A stretch of 64,000 nt of DNA from positions 62,001 to 126,000 of the forward strand of contig NZ_BMKU01000002.1 in assembly GCF_014644495.1 (NCBI RefSeq), given 5' to 3'. The translations under genes and the position numbers were made by a program. Source of the DNA: Pseudarthrobacter polychromogenes. Its GTDB lineage: Bacteria > Actinomycetota > Actinomycetes > Actinomycetales > Micrococcaceae. Shown in pieces: positions 15,681-23,998 of the stretch. The notes under the pieces were generated by a model. It was given only the letters and a program-made list of their open reading frames with translations, did not search any database and was not told where the DNA came from. Every line of letters begins with the position of its first letter. Positions within the stretch are counted from its first letter, which is position 1.

Positions 15681-17900
15681 CTACCGTTCCTTCAGCGCGG
15701 TGAGGGCTTCCTCCGCCTGCTGCAGCGCGTTCTCCATCCGCCGGCCCGGCTGCGGCAGCGAGAACAGGTATCCCTGCAGCGAATCGCACTCCAGGGCCGC
15801 CAGGTAATCCGCCTGCGCCGCCGTTTCCACACCTTCTGCCGTGACGGTCAAACCCAGGCTGTGGGCCATGTTGATCATGGAGCTGAGGATGGGCAGCCGC
15901 TCGCTTCCGGTGCGCACCATGGAGATGAAGGTCTTGTCGATCTTCACCGTGTCCACCGGCAGGTCCTGCAGCCTCCCCAGGGAGGAGTAGCCGGTGCCAA
16001 AGTCGTCCAGGGCAACCCTGGCTCCCTCATCCCGCAGCGTGCTGAGCTGTTTGATGAGGCTGCAGTCGGCGTCGAAAAACACGCTCTCGGTGACCTCAAG
16101 GACCAGCTGGTAGGCGGCGACGCCGCTGGCTTCCGCAAGCCGGAGGACCGTCTGGGCAAACAGGGGATCCTGCAGCTGGACCCCCGAAACGTTCACGGCG
16201 AGCGACCGGGACGGATCCTCGCTCAGCCACGGTGCCAGCTGCACCATGCCCAGCGCCATCACTTCAGCGCCGATTTCGTTGATCAGCCCCGTGCGTTCGG
16301 CCAGAGGGATAAAGACCGACGGCGGGACGCGCCCGCCGTCCCTGTCCCACCGGGCCAGCGCCTCGAACGTGACCACCTGGCCCATGCGGTGGGAAACTAT
16401 CGGCTGGAAATCCACCGTGATTTCGCCCCGGGCCACGGCCAGCTGCAGGCCGGCCTCCATGTGGGTCCGCTGCACCAGGGCCGTCATCATGTCCGGATGG
16501 AACCGCAGGAACCGGTTCTTGCCGGCGGCTTTCGCCGCATACATCGAGATGTCCGCCTGCCGGAGCAGCTCTGAGGCGCCCACGCTGTCCCGGCCCAGCG
16601 ACGCGAGTCCCAGGCTGAGGCTCGGCCGCAGGACCGTGCCCTGGATGGTGACGGGAACGTGCAGGCACCGGACGATGCATTCGGCGATCGCATCCGCATC
16701 CGGGCAGGCGGTCAGGAGCACCACAAACTCGTCTCCGCCCAGCCGGGCCACCACATCGGCCGTGGGGGTGCAGCCACGGAGCCTCCGGGCCACTTCAACC
16801 AGCATGTCGTCGCCGGCCTGGTGGCCAAGGATGTCATTGACTTCCTTGAAGTCGTCCAAATCCAGGAGCAGGACGTCAACGGCCTTGAGCCGCGGTTCCC
16901 GCAGGGCATTAGCCAGGGCGTCGTTGAACACCGCCCTGTTGGCCAGTCCCGTCAGCGGGTCCTGGAACGCCATCGCCCGCAGCTTCTCGGCCTGCGCGGC
17001 CAGGTCAATCATGGCCTGGTGGGCTTGTTCCTGGGCCTGGCGCCGTGGCGTGACGTCCCGGAAACTCCACACCCGTCCAACGATTTTGTCGCCCACCCGC
17101 TGCGGCCGCGAATACCGTTCAAAGGTTCGCCCGTCCGTGAAGTCCAGGACGTCGTGGCTTTCTGCTGCAGGGTCATCCTCCAACGCGCTGACCCGCGTGA
17201 GGAAGCCGGCGGGATCCGCAACCTGCTCGATGATGAGCCGCATGATGGGCTCTTCAGTGTCACCTTCCATGAGTGCCGGCGGGATGCCCCACATGGTGAG
17301 GAACTGGTCATTGAAACCGGCCACCCTGCCCTCAGAGCTCATCACCAGGATGCCGTCCGCGGTTGATTCCAGCGTGGCGGTCAGCAGGGACATCGCTTCC
17401 CGCAGGTCGGCGTCCGCGGCCTGGCGGTGGGAAGTGTCCCGGACCGAGAGCAGGAGCAGCGGATGCGCGCGGTCGCCGTCGTCCGGTCCCGGCTTCCCGT
17501 CCGGAGCTTGCCAAGCTCCCTCAGCCTGCGGAGGTGCTGGAGGGAAAAGCGGTGCCGCATCCCACGGCAACAATGATCCCGTTGCCTCGGCAGGGAATTC
17601 CGTTCCGTTGCTGTGCAGCCCGTAGATTTCCCGCGGCGGCGGATGGTCCCCGGGCAGGGCACGGAGCCGGGCGAAAAGCTGGTCCGGTTCGCTGCGGAAG
17701 CCTTCAGCGAGAAGTGTACGGTGGTCCCGCCCGGTTAGGTCGCTGGCCGTATAGCCGAACAGCCTCCCGGCTGCGGCGTTGGCCATAGCGATGCTGCCAT
17801 CCGCCGCTATGGCCAGCAGCGCGTCCGGGCTCGCATCCAGGACAGTTCCGAAAGTTTCTGCTGCCGCACCCGTGCTGTGGTTCCAAGAATCAGTCAACAC
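15681..17900 (-). CDS. PAS-PAS-GGDEF-EAL cyclic di-GMP signalling protein
   Basis: A 739-residue cytoplasmic sensor-enzyme. A first PAS domain covers about residues 15-140 (P-D-A-L-L-A-I-A-A-D-G-S-I) and a second about 165-290 (S-T-A-D-G-I-L-V-M). A GGDEF domain follows with an intact R-L-G-G-D-E-F motif near 387, then an EAL domain with F-E-A-L-A-R-W near 512 and D-D-F-G-T-G-Y-S-S-L near 632. Both catalytic signatures are present, so it could make and break cyclic di-GMP; which activity dominates cannot be told. It has no membrane segment, so the PAS domains should sense something inside the cell. A perfect 20-bp palindrome lies 51 bases upstream of the start. Confidence 0.9.
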   Translation of the reverse strand: MLTDSWNHSTGAAAETFGTVLDASPDALLAIAADGSIAMANAAAGRLFGYTASDLTGRDHRTLLAEGFRSEPDQLFARLRALPGDHPPPREIYGLHSNGTEFPAEATGSLLPWDAAPLFPPAPPQAEGAWQAPDGKPGPDDGDRAHPLLLLSVRDTSHRQAADADLREAMSLLTATLESTADGILVMSSEGRVAGFNDQFLTMWGIPPALMEGDTEEPIMRLIIEQVADPAGFLTRVSALEDDPAAESHDVLDFTDGRTFERYSRPQRVGDKIVGRVWSFRDVTPRRQAQEQAHQAMIDLAAQAEKLRAMAFQDPLTGLANRAVFNDALANALREPRLKAVDVLLLDLDDFKEVNDILGHQAGDDMLVEVARRLRGCTPTADVVARLGGDEFVVLLTACPDADAIAECIVRCLHVPVTIQGTVLRPSLSLGLASLGRDSVGASELLRQADISMYAAKAAGKNRFLRFHPDMMTALVQRTHMEAGLQLAVARGEITVDFQPIVSHRMGQVVTFEALARWDRDGGRVPPSVFIPLAERTGLINEIGAEVMALGMVQLAPWLSEDPSRSLAVNVSGVQLQDPLFAQTVLRLAEASGVAAYQLVLEVTESVFFDADCSLIKQLSTLRDEGARVALDDFGTGYSSLGRLQDLPVDTVKIDKTFISMVRTGSERLPILSSMINMAHSLGLTVTAEGVETAAQADYLAALECDSLQGYLFSLPQPGRRMENALQQAEEALTALKER

Positions 17901-17951
17901 ACCACCCCCCCTCGGACATCATAGAGCGCAGAGGCTGAAATGGGGCCGGCT

Positions 17952-17971
17952 GCCCGGAACCGGTTCCGGGC
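17952..17971. promoter_or_regulatory. Perfect 20-bp palindrome upstream of the GGDEF-EAL gene
   Basis: GCCCGGAACCGGTTCCGGGC is perfectly self-complementary with no loop, which fits a dimeric repressor site better than a terminator. It lies between the GGDEF-EAL start and the terminator of the next gene. No regulator is identified. Confidence 0.4.
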
Positions 17972-18013
17972 GGACTGCTGCGGGCCCATTGGCGGTCCTT
18001 GCAGTGCCAACGC

Positions 18014-18048
18014 AAAAGCGCTGCCCCCGCATGGAGGACAGCGCTTTT
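18014..18048 (-). terminator. Terminator after the GlsB/YeaQ-like gene
   Basis: AAAAGCGCTG and CAGCGCTTTT form a ten-pair stem around a 15-base loop. The run of A on one side and T on the other makes it usable in both directions. It stands 23 bases after the stop of the gene at 18072-18341. Confidence 0.75.
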
Positions 18049-18071
18049 TGGTTGTATAAATAAAGGGGCCG

Positions 18072-18341
18072 CTATGCCCGGCGGGAGCTGCGGTTAGTGA
18101 CTGCACCATAAACCAGCAGCACGATGATTGAACCAAGAATTGCCAGCAGCCAGGTCCGGATATCGAAGAACTCGGCCAGGCCTCCGCCGAAGATCAGCGA
18201 ACCGATCCAGCCGCCCAGGATGGCACCGACAACGCCGAGGACCAGGGTGACCACCCAGCCTCCGCCTTGGCGGCCGGGCAGGATGGCCTTTGCAATGGCT
18301 CCGGCGATCAGGCCCAAAATGAGAAATCCGAGAATGCCCAT
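18072..18341 (-). CDS. GlsB/YeaQ/YmgE-family stress membrane protein
   Basis: An 89-residue very hydrophobic protein with three membrane segments and the conserved opening M-G-I-L-G-F-L-I-L-G-L-I-A-G-A-I-A-K-A and glycine-rich G-G-G-W. It belongs to the transglycosylase-associated (YeaQ/GlsB) family, found in envelope stress regulons, although the biochemical role is unknown. AAGGAG lies upstream of the ATG at 18341. A longer frame begins further upstream without support. Confidence 0.88.
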   Translation of the reverse strand: MGILGFLILGLIAGAIAKAILPGRQGGGWVVTLVLGVVGAILGGWIGSLIFGGGLAEFFDIRTWLLAILGSIIVLLVYGAVTNRSSRRA

Positions 18342-18566
18342 GTTGTCACTCCTTGTCAGTAAGTTGTGCCGGGCCCCCATTTCCGGTTCCATAATTCAAT
18401 CAGCGTGCTTACTGCTCTGCAAGAGTTTGATTATCACGGGATGACTGTCAGTTTTGCCGGCTGGAATGCACCACTTCCGCTTATTGGTTGTGAATTCCCG
18501 CCCGGGCAGCAGAGGATCGGCTTCGATAGGATTGACTGTCCCCGCAACAAACCAAGGAGTTCCGGC

Positions 18567-19433
18567 ATGTGCAGCCAGCAGACCACTCGGCCACGTGCCA
18601 TCTTCCTCGACATCGACGGCACCTACGCGGACCACGGACTGGCGCCTGCCGCGCACGTCGACGCGGTCCGGACAGCACGCCGGCTGGGACACCTGGTTTT
18701 CGTCTGCACCGGGCGGCCGCTGTCCATGGTCCCAACCCACATCCTGGAAGCCGGCTTCGACGGCAGCATCACCGGCGCCGGCGCCCGGGTGGAGCTCGGG
18801 GGAGAAGTCCTGAAGGACACCCGCTTCGACCCGGACCTGGCAGCCCTCATCGTGGAAACACTGGATGCACATGGTGCCGCCTACATCCTGGAAGCACCCG
18901 AGGCGCTGCACGGCCGGACGGGCGTGGACCAGAGGCTGCGGGAGGTGCTCGGCCCTATCTTCGCCGGGCGCCCGCAGCACGACGGGGTCCTCAGCACCGA
19001 TGTTGATCCCCTGGAGGACATCCTGGGGCCCATGCAGTACAGCGACGACCTCCGCTCCACGTCCTACGCCAAAATTTCCTGCTTTGATTCCCCGGTTCCG
19101 CTGACGCAGCTGGTGGCGGGGCTCGGGCCGCAGGTAGGCCTGATTCCCAGTTCCTTGTCCGCCTTAGGCGACCGGGCCGGCGAGATCTTCATGGCCGGAA
19201 CGCACAAGGCCGTGGGCATCCAGGTGGTGGAGGAGCACCTGGGCCTTGACCGCGCGGACATTGTGGCCATTGGGGACAGCGCCAACGACATTGAGATGCT
19301 GGAGTACGCAGGTGTGGGCATCGCCGTGGAAGGCGGACACCCTGCGGTGCTGGCCGTCGCGGACCGGACCACCGCCGGGCCGGCAGGCAACGGCGTGGCA
19401 CTCGCTTTTGAAGAGCTGGGGCTGCTGGGCTGA
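18567..19433 (+). CDS. HAD-family (Cof-type) sugar-phosphatase-like hydrolase
   Basis: A 288-residue HAD-superfamily hydrolase of the Cof/type IIB group. Motif I is F-L-D-I-D-G-T-Y with nucleophile Asp15 and Asp17, motif II lies in V-C-T-G-R-P, and motif IV is G-D-S-A-N-D-I-E-M near residue 236, followed by G-V-G-I-A-V. The C2-type cap occupies about 85-200. Such enzymes dephosphorylate sugar phosphates or flavin precursors; the substrate is not predictable. AAGGAG precedes the ATG at 18567. It converges with ugd. Confidence 0.85.
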   Translation: MCSQQTTRPRAIFLDIDGTYADHGLAPAAHVDAVRTARRLGHLVFVCTGRPLSMVPTHILEAGFDGSITGAGARVELGGEVLKDTRFDPDLAALIVETLDAHGAAYILEAPEALHGRTGVDQRLREVLGPIFAGRPQHDGVLSTDVDPLEDILGPMQYSDDLRSTSYAKISCFDSPVPLTQLVAGLGPQVGLIPSSLSALGDRAGEIFMAGTHKAVGIQVVEEHLGLDRADIVAIGDSANDIEMLEYAGVGIAVEGGHPAVLAVADRTTAGPAGNGVALAFEELGLLG

Positions 19434-19437
19434 CCGG

Positions 19438-19464
19438 ACTTCCTGGCGCGGGCCGTCAGGAAGT
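19438..19464. terminator. Possible bidirectional terminator between HAD and ugd genes
   Basis: ACTTCCTG and CAGGAAGT form an eight-pair stem around an 11-base GC-rich loop. One arm overlaps the ugd stop codon. There is no T-run, so it is a weaker candidate than the others in the window. Confidence 0.4.
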
Positions 19465-20841
19465 GAGCGGTGCGGGTTCGTGCACGGGCGCGTGTGCCGC
19501 AGCGCTGCCGGTGCCCAGGCCCCGCACCGACCAGCCGTTGGCCTGCCAGGCCGTGGCGTCCAGTACGTTGCGCGCGTCCAGCACCACCCGCCGTCGTACC
19601 TGTGCTCCGGCAGCGGCGGGGCAGAGGCGGCGGTATTCATCCCATTCGGTAAGCAGCAGCACCAGCTCGGCACCCTCGAGCGCCCGTTCCGTTGACGCTT
19701 CGAACCGCAGGCGCGGGTAACGCCGCCAGGCGTTGTTTACTGCCTTGGGATCCGTGACGGTCACGTGCGCCCCGGCCGCCGCGAGCCGGTCGGCGACGTC
19801 CAGGGCGGGGGAGTCCCGGATGTCGTCGGTGTCCGGTTTGAAGGATGCACCCAGGACAGTGATGGAGCGGCCGGCAACGCTGCCGCCGGAAAGGTCCGCA
19901 GCCAGGGCAACGGTGCGTTCACGCTGGCCAAGGTTGACCGAATCCACCAGCCGCATCCAGTCGTCCAGGGCTGTGACCCCTGCATGGACGGCCTGTGTCC
20001 GGAAGCTGCGGATGTCCTTGGGGAGGCAGCCGCCGCCGACACCCAGGCCGGCGTGCAGGTACCGCCCGCCGATGCGCGGGTCCATGCCCATGGCCTCGGC
20101 CAGCTCCGCCACGTCCGCTCCCGACGCGTCGCACAGCCCGGCCACCGCGTTGATGAAACTCACTTTGGTGGCAAGGTAGGCGTTCGCCGCCGACTTGATG
20201 AGCTCCGCCGTGGCGAAGTTGCAGACCAGGCGGGGAATGCCGGCCCGGAGAAGCGGTTCGTAGACGGCGTCCAGCGCCGCCGTGACGCCGAGCGGGGCGC
20301 CGCTGCGGGGATGGAACGCGCCTCCGCGCCCGCCGTCCACGCCGTACACCAGCCTGTCCGGCACCAGCGAGTCCTTCACCGCGGTCCCCTGGCGGAGGAA
20401 CTCCGGGTTCCACCCCAGCAGCACGTCCGGCCGCCGGGCCAGGACGCCGCGCAGCATCTCCACCGTGCCCACGGGCACCGTGGATTTACCCACGACGACG
20501 GCGCCCGCGGCCAGGTGCGGAAGCAGCGTTTCGATGGCGGAGACCAGGAAGGTGAGGTCGGCGGCGTCGGACGTTTTGTCCTGCGGGGTGCCCACGCACA
20601 GGAAGTGGACCTGCGCGTCCTTCGCGCTGGCGGCGTCGGTGGAGAAGGTGAGCCGGCCGGTGATCCGCCCGTCCCGCAGGAGTTCGTCCAGTCCGGGTTC
20701 GTGGAACGGGGCGGCACCGCGTGCCAGCTGGTCCACTTTGCCGGGGTCGACGTCGATCCCCACCACGGTATGGCCCATGGAGGCGAGCGTGGCCGCATGG
20801 ACGGCGCCGAGGTAGCCGCAGCCGATCACCGAGACCTTCAC
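19456..20841 (-). CDS. ugd: UDP-glucose 6-dehydrogenase
   Basis: A 461-residue enzyme of the UDP-glucose/GDP-mannose dehydrogenase family. It oxidises UDP-glucose to UDP-glucuronate with two NAD+. The N-terminal Rossmann domain starts V-S-V-I-G-C-G-Y-L-G. The conserved Glu-rich central helices follow, with the catalytic cysteine in G-V-G-G-G-C-L-P-K-D near residue 271, and a C-terminal domain has S-F-K-P-D-T-D-D-I-R-D-S-P. GDP-mannose as substrate cannot be excluded. Its GTG start overlaps the stop of the glycosyltransferase gene (GTGA), so the two are translationally coupled. UDP-glucuronate would supply glucuronosyl lipids or other envelope glycans. Confidence 0.87.
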   Translation of the reverse strand: MKVSVIGCGYLGAVHAATLASMGHTVVGIDVDPGKVDQLARGAAPFHEPGLDELLRDGRITGRLTFSTDAASAKDAQVHFLCVGTPQDKTSDAADLTFLVSAIETLLPHLAAGAVVVGKSTVPVGTVEMLRGVLARRPDVLLGWNPEFLRQGTAVKDSLVPDRLVYGVDGGRGGAFHPRSGAPLGVTAALDAVYEPLLRAGIPRLVCNFATAELIKSAANAYLATKVSFINAVAGLCDASGADVAELAEAMGMDPRIGGRYLHAGLGVGGGCLPKDIRSFRTQAVHAGVTALDDWMRLVDSVNLGQRERTVALAADLSGGSVAGRSITVLGASFKPDTDDIRDSPALDVADRLAAAGAHVTVTDPKAVNNAWRRYPRLRFEASTERALEGAELVLLLTEWDEYRRLCPAAAGAQVRRRVVLDARNVLDATAWQANGWSVRGLGTGSAAAHAPVHEPAPLTS

Positions 20842-21995
20842 TGCGCTGCCCCCGTCCGAAAGCCCGTTGATGCCGTTGCCGGTTCGGCTGCAATGACTTG
20901 TTCGTAGTGCCGGACCAGCTCCCCGCACAGCGCTGGCCACGTCCTGTCCTGCACGGAAGCATGGGCTGCAGCAGCGAACGCCCGGCGTTTGGCGGCGTCG
21001 CCCATCAGGTCGAGCACGTGGCCGCGCAGGCCGGTCAGGTCGCCAGGTTCGTAGAGCCAGCCTGTCCGTGAGTTTTCCACCAGATCGAGCGGCCCGCCCC
21101 GGCCGGTGGCTACCACCGGCACACCCGATGCCATGGCCTCCTGGATGGTCTGGCAGAAGGTCTCGAACTCACCCGGGTGCACAAAGAGGTCGAAGGATGC
21201 GACGGCCCGGGCCAGTTCCTCGCCGCCCAGGAAGCCGGTGAAAAGGGCGTCCGGCAAGGCGTCTTGGAGGGCAGCCCGCTGGGGTCCGTCGCCAACAACC
21301 ACGAGCCTGGTGTTGGGAATCCCGGCCAGGGCAGCCAGGTCCTCCACCTGCTTCTCCACGGCCAGCCGTCCCACGTAGCCGATGATCCGCTGCCCGCCGG
21401 GAGCAACGGAAGCCCGCCATCCGTCGTCGCGCTTTTCCGGCGAGAACCGTGCCGTGTCCACTCCCCGGCGCCACATCTGCACCCGTGGGATGCCGCGGCC
21501 GCGCAACTGGTTCAGCGCGAACGTGGACGGCACCAGGGTCCGGGTGGCGAGCAGATGGATGTTTTCAACCCGGTTCCAGGCCCAGTTCTCCAGGAACGGC
21601 ACACCGTATCTCGCCGCATAGCTGGGGACTTCGGTCTGGTAAATGGCCACGCTGGGAATGCCCAGCTGGTGCGCCGCCTGTGCCGCCCGCCAGCCAAGGA
21701 CGAACGGCGAGGCGAGGTGGACAACGTCCGGTGCGTAGTCGGCAAGGATTCGCTTGACCCGGTACACACCGCCCATGGCCACCCTGACGTTTGCATAGCC
21801 GGCCAGCGGCACAGCCGGCAGCCGGAGGATCTCCGCGCCCCGGACATGTTCCGGCGCTTCCCCGTCCAGCGTGGAAGGCGCGATCACCAGGACGTCGTCG
21901 CCCCGGTTCTCGAGGTGTTCCAGCACGCGCAGGATGGAGTGCGTCACGCCGTTCATCAGCGGCAGGAATGATTCAGCAACAATTGCGATCCTCAC
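20838..21995 (-). CDS. Glycosyltransferase family 4, MgtA-like
   Basis: A 385-residue GT-B glycosyltransferase. It opens V-R-I-A-I-V-A-E-S-F-L-P-L-M-N-G-V-T and contains H-L-A-S-P-F-V-L-G, A-I-Y-Q-T-E-V-P and R-R-G-V-D-T-A-R-F, which resemble the corynebacterial and mycobacterial MgtA/PimB-like mannosyltransferases that extend glucuronosyl diacylglycerol. The sugar-nucleotide-binding pattern G-E-F-E-T-F-C-Q-T-I-Q-E lies near residue 282. GTG at 21995 is chosen because it directly precedes the conserved start; GGAGG is only one base away, so the start is uncertain. It forms a coupled operon with ugd, consistent with glucuronate-containing glycolipids. Confidence 0.82.
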   Translation of the reverse strand: MRIAIVAESFLPLMNGVTHSILRVLEHLENRGDDVLVIAPSTLDGEAPEHVRGAEILRLPAVPLAGYANVRVAMGGVYRVKRILADYAPDVVHLASPFVLGWRAAQAAHQLGIPSVAIYQTEVPSYAARYGVPFLENWAWNRVENIHLLATRTLVPSTFALNQLRGRGIPRVQMWRRGVDTARFSPEKRDDGWRASVAPGGQRIIGYVGRLAVEKQVEDLAALAGIPNTRLVVVGDGPQRAALQDALPDALFTGFLGGEELARAVASFDLFVHPGEFETFCQTIQEAMASGVPVVATGRGGPLDLVENSRTGWLYEPGDLTGLRGHVLDLMGDAAKRRAFAAAAHASVQDRTWPALCGELVRHYEQVIAAEPATASTGFRTGAAQ

Positions 21996-22092
21996 CCCTC
22001 CACGGTGTGCGGGCGGCGTTGCCGTGCGGGGGATTGGATGTGACTGTGGGGGAAAGGCTGCATGAACAGCAGGACGCATCACTGAAAAAATT

Positions 22093-22131
22093 ACTAAGTA
22101 GGCTTTGCATTTGATGCTAAGCATGCTTAGT
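22093..22131. promoter_or_regulatory. Two tandem TAAG-type palindromic motifs upstream of the DUF2382 gene
   Basis: GCTAAGCATGCTTAGT (22116-22131) contains the perfect 14-bp palindrome CTAAGCATGCTTAG. A weaker partner, ACTAAGTAGGCTTTGC, begins at 22093, exactly 23 bases (about two helical turns) earlier. The same motif lies before the catalase gene and near the left edge. It is probably a binding site for a regulator of stress genes; this is inference. Confidence 0.5.
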
Positions 22132-22254
22132 GTAGGAGTGCAGCTAACGCAGAGCCTCAAGCAACGGGGCGAAGGCCAGCGCCGGAAACACCCGGTGCCG
22201 GGACATCCACATTGTTGGCAAAGCCCAGCGCAACGACACATCCAAGGAGACGTC

Positions 22255-23133
22255 ATGCTCAACAGGGAAAACATCGAAAACCTGCTCACCAAGGGTGGCA
22301 ACGTCATCGGTTCAGATGGCGAGAAGATCGGTTCCATCGGCCAGCTGTACGCGGACGACGACACCGGCGAGCCCACCTGGGTCACCGTCAAGACGGGCCT
22401 CTTTGGCACCTCGCAGTCCTTCATTCCCGTTGAGGGAGCACACAGCCAGGGCGACGACTTGGTGGTTCCTTACACGAAGGAGCACGTCAAGGACGCGCCG
22501 CGCGTCGATGTGGACGGCCACCTCACCCCCGAGGAGGAGGACCGCCTGTACACCTACTACGAGCGTGGTGCCCGCACCTACTCGGACACCCGGAACGACG
22601 ACGTGGACACCCGGACGGATGTCGACTTCCAGGGCGATGCAGACCTGAACGCCGGCACCCCCACCGCCGGTGTGAGCGGCGACCGGGACCGCGACTTGGA
22701 CCGGGACGCCACCGACCGCCACACCGTTGGCCATGACACCTCCGGCCCCACCACGGACGACGCTATGACGCGCTCCGAGGAAAAGCTCCATGTTGGCACC
22801 GAGCGCCAGGAGACCAGCCGTGCCCGGCTGCGGAAGTACGTCACCACGGAAAATGTCACCAAGACTGTGCCCGTGCAGCGTGAAGAGGTCCGCCTGGAGC
22901 GCGAGCCCATTACGGACGCCAACCGCGGCGAGGCCTTGGGCGGCCCGGACATCAGTGAAGAGGAGCACGAGGTGATCCTGCACGAGGAGCGCCCCGTCGT
23001 GGACAAGGAAACCGTTCCGGTGGAGCGGGTCCGCCTGGACAAGGACGTTGTCCAGGACGACGTCACGGTCAGCGAGGAAGTCCGCAAGGAGCACATTGAC
23101 GCGGACGGCGTGGACCGCGACGCGCGCCGCTAA
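22255..23133 (+). CDS. PRC-barrel and DUF2382 (YsnF/AvaK-type) stress protein
   Basis: A 292-residue soluble protein. Residues 1-95 form a PRC-barrel (V-I-G-S-D-G-E-K-I-G-S-I-G-Q-L-Y, T-V-K-T-G-L-F-G). A charged linker of Asp/Arg/Thr residues follows (about 100-170), then a DUF2382 domain (about 175-285) with E-E-K-L-H-V-G-T-E, V-P-V-Q-R-E-E-V-R-L and two copies of the strand pattern V-P-V-E-R-V-R-L-D-K. Such proteins are typically induced by desiccation, osmotic or general stress. AAGGAG stands before the ATG at 22255. Two TAAG motifs upstream suggest a regulator shared with the catalase. A strong terminator follows. Confidence 0.85.
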   Translation: MLNRENIENLLTKGGNVIGSDGEKIGSIGQLYADDDTGEPTWVTVKTGLFGTSQSFIPVEGAHSQGDDLVVPYTKEHVKDAPRVDVDGHLTPEEEDRLYTYYERGARTYSDTRNDDVDTRTDVDFQGDADLNAGTPTAGVSGDRDRDLDRDATDRHTVGHDTSGPTTDDAMTRSEEKLHVGTERQETSRARLRKYVTTENVTKTVPVQREEVRLEREPITDANRGEALGGPDISEEEHEVILHEERPVVDKETVPVERVRLDKDVVQDDVTVSEEVRKEHIDADGVDRDARR

Positions 23134-23203
23134 GCTTTACCGCTAACGTTTGAGAGCACCGCTGAGGCGCCCTCGAACGGACGGCCGCGGAGGCAAGCGC
23201 ACA

Positions 23204-23250
23204 GCACACGACGCCGGGAGTCCACAGACGGGCTCCCGGCGTCGTTGTGC
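23204..23250 (+). terminator. Strong hairpin terminator after the DUF2382 gene
   Basis: GCACACGACGCCGGGAG pairs with CTCCCGGCGTCGTTGTGC around a 12-base loop. It lies 70 bases after the stop codon. A second ten-pair hairpin (CTGGTGCAGT/ACTGCACCAG) at about 23271-23307 lies between it and the convergent DUF4383 gene. Confidence 0.75.
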
Positions 23251-23384
23251 ATGCGGAACTTTCTTGAACGCTGGTGCAGTCCACGCGTACGGCGGCAACT
23301 GCACCAGCCAGTAGGACGAATATCTTCAGAACTTAGGGTTCTTCTTCATTCGCGGCTCCTGTTTCCCGGTTTACGGATTCCGGG

Positions 23385-23843
23385 CTATAGCCTGCGGGCC
23401 GCCGTCCTGGAGAACAGCCAGCCGGCAACAATCATTACGACGCCCAGCACCAGATGTGCCCAGTTGTCCATCATGTTCAGGGCCAGGAAGTTCGCCGCTG
23501 AATCTACTCCGACAATGAGCCCGAAGATGGCCAGGACGATGTACAGCGCGCCGGCCCCCAGGAGGAAGTTCCGTGCTCCGTGTTCTGTCCGGGACATGGC
23601 CCAGCCGGTGGCACCGATGGCCAACTGCACGATGTTGAGCAGCATGGACACCTGGAACAGCCCCAGGAACATGGCGTGCGACGCCGGTCCGAGGAACATC
23701 AGTTCGCTGTATTGCGTGGTGACACCCGGGATGAAGCCCAGGACGCCGACCAGCATCAAAATAATTCCCACTCCCATGCCAGCGTTTTGGACGTCTGCCC
23801 GGCCAAAATGAACGCCGTGTGCATGTGGGGATGCGGTAGTCAT
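23385..23843 (-). CDS. DUF4383 domain membrane protein
   Basis: A 152-residue protein with four predicted membrane segments, as usual for DUF4383 proteins common in actinobacteria. Recognisable parts are G-F-I-P-G-V-T-T near residue 40 and the closing N-W-A-H-L-V-L-G-V near 125. GGAGGGAAGAA lies before the ATG at 23843. The function is unknown; genes of this family are often next to stress proteins, as here. Confidence 0.82.
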   Translation of the reverse strand: MTTASPHAHGVHFGRADVQNAGMGVGIILMLVGVLGFIPGVTTQYSELMFLGPASHAMFLGLFQVSMLLNIVQLAIGATGWAMSRTEHGARNFLLGAGALYIVLAIFGLIVGVDSAANFLALNMMDNWAHLVLGVVMIVAGWLFSRTAARRL

Positions 23844-23998
23844 TTCTTCCCTCCAATCCACTCGTTGTGGACAGTTAAATTTTACGGCGGACCACCGCGA
23901 AAAGCTCCGGAACAGCTTGCGCGGGACTTACAGGCGATCCAGCGGATGAGCCTGTCGTTCCCGGCCCGGACGCCCCTGCCGTGACACCATGGGGCACG

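Noticed and set aside
15243-16574. Plus-strand open frame of 443 codons across the GGDEF-EAL gene
   Set aside because: The opposite strand carries intact EAL and GGDEF motifs. The plus-strand translation is Arg/Gly/Pro-rich with no domain.
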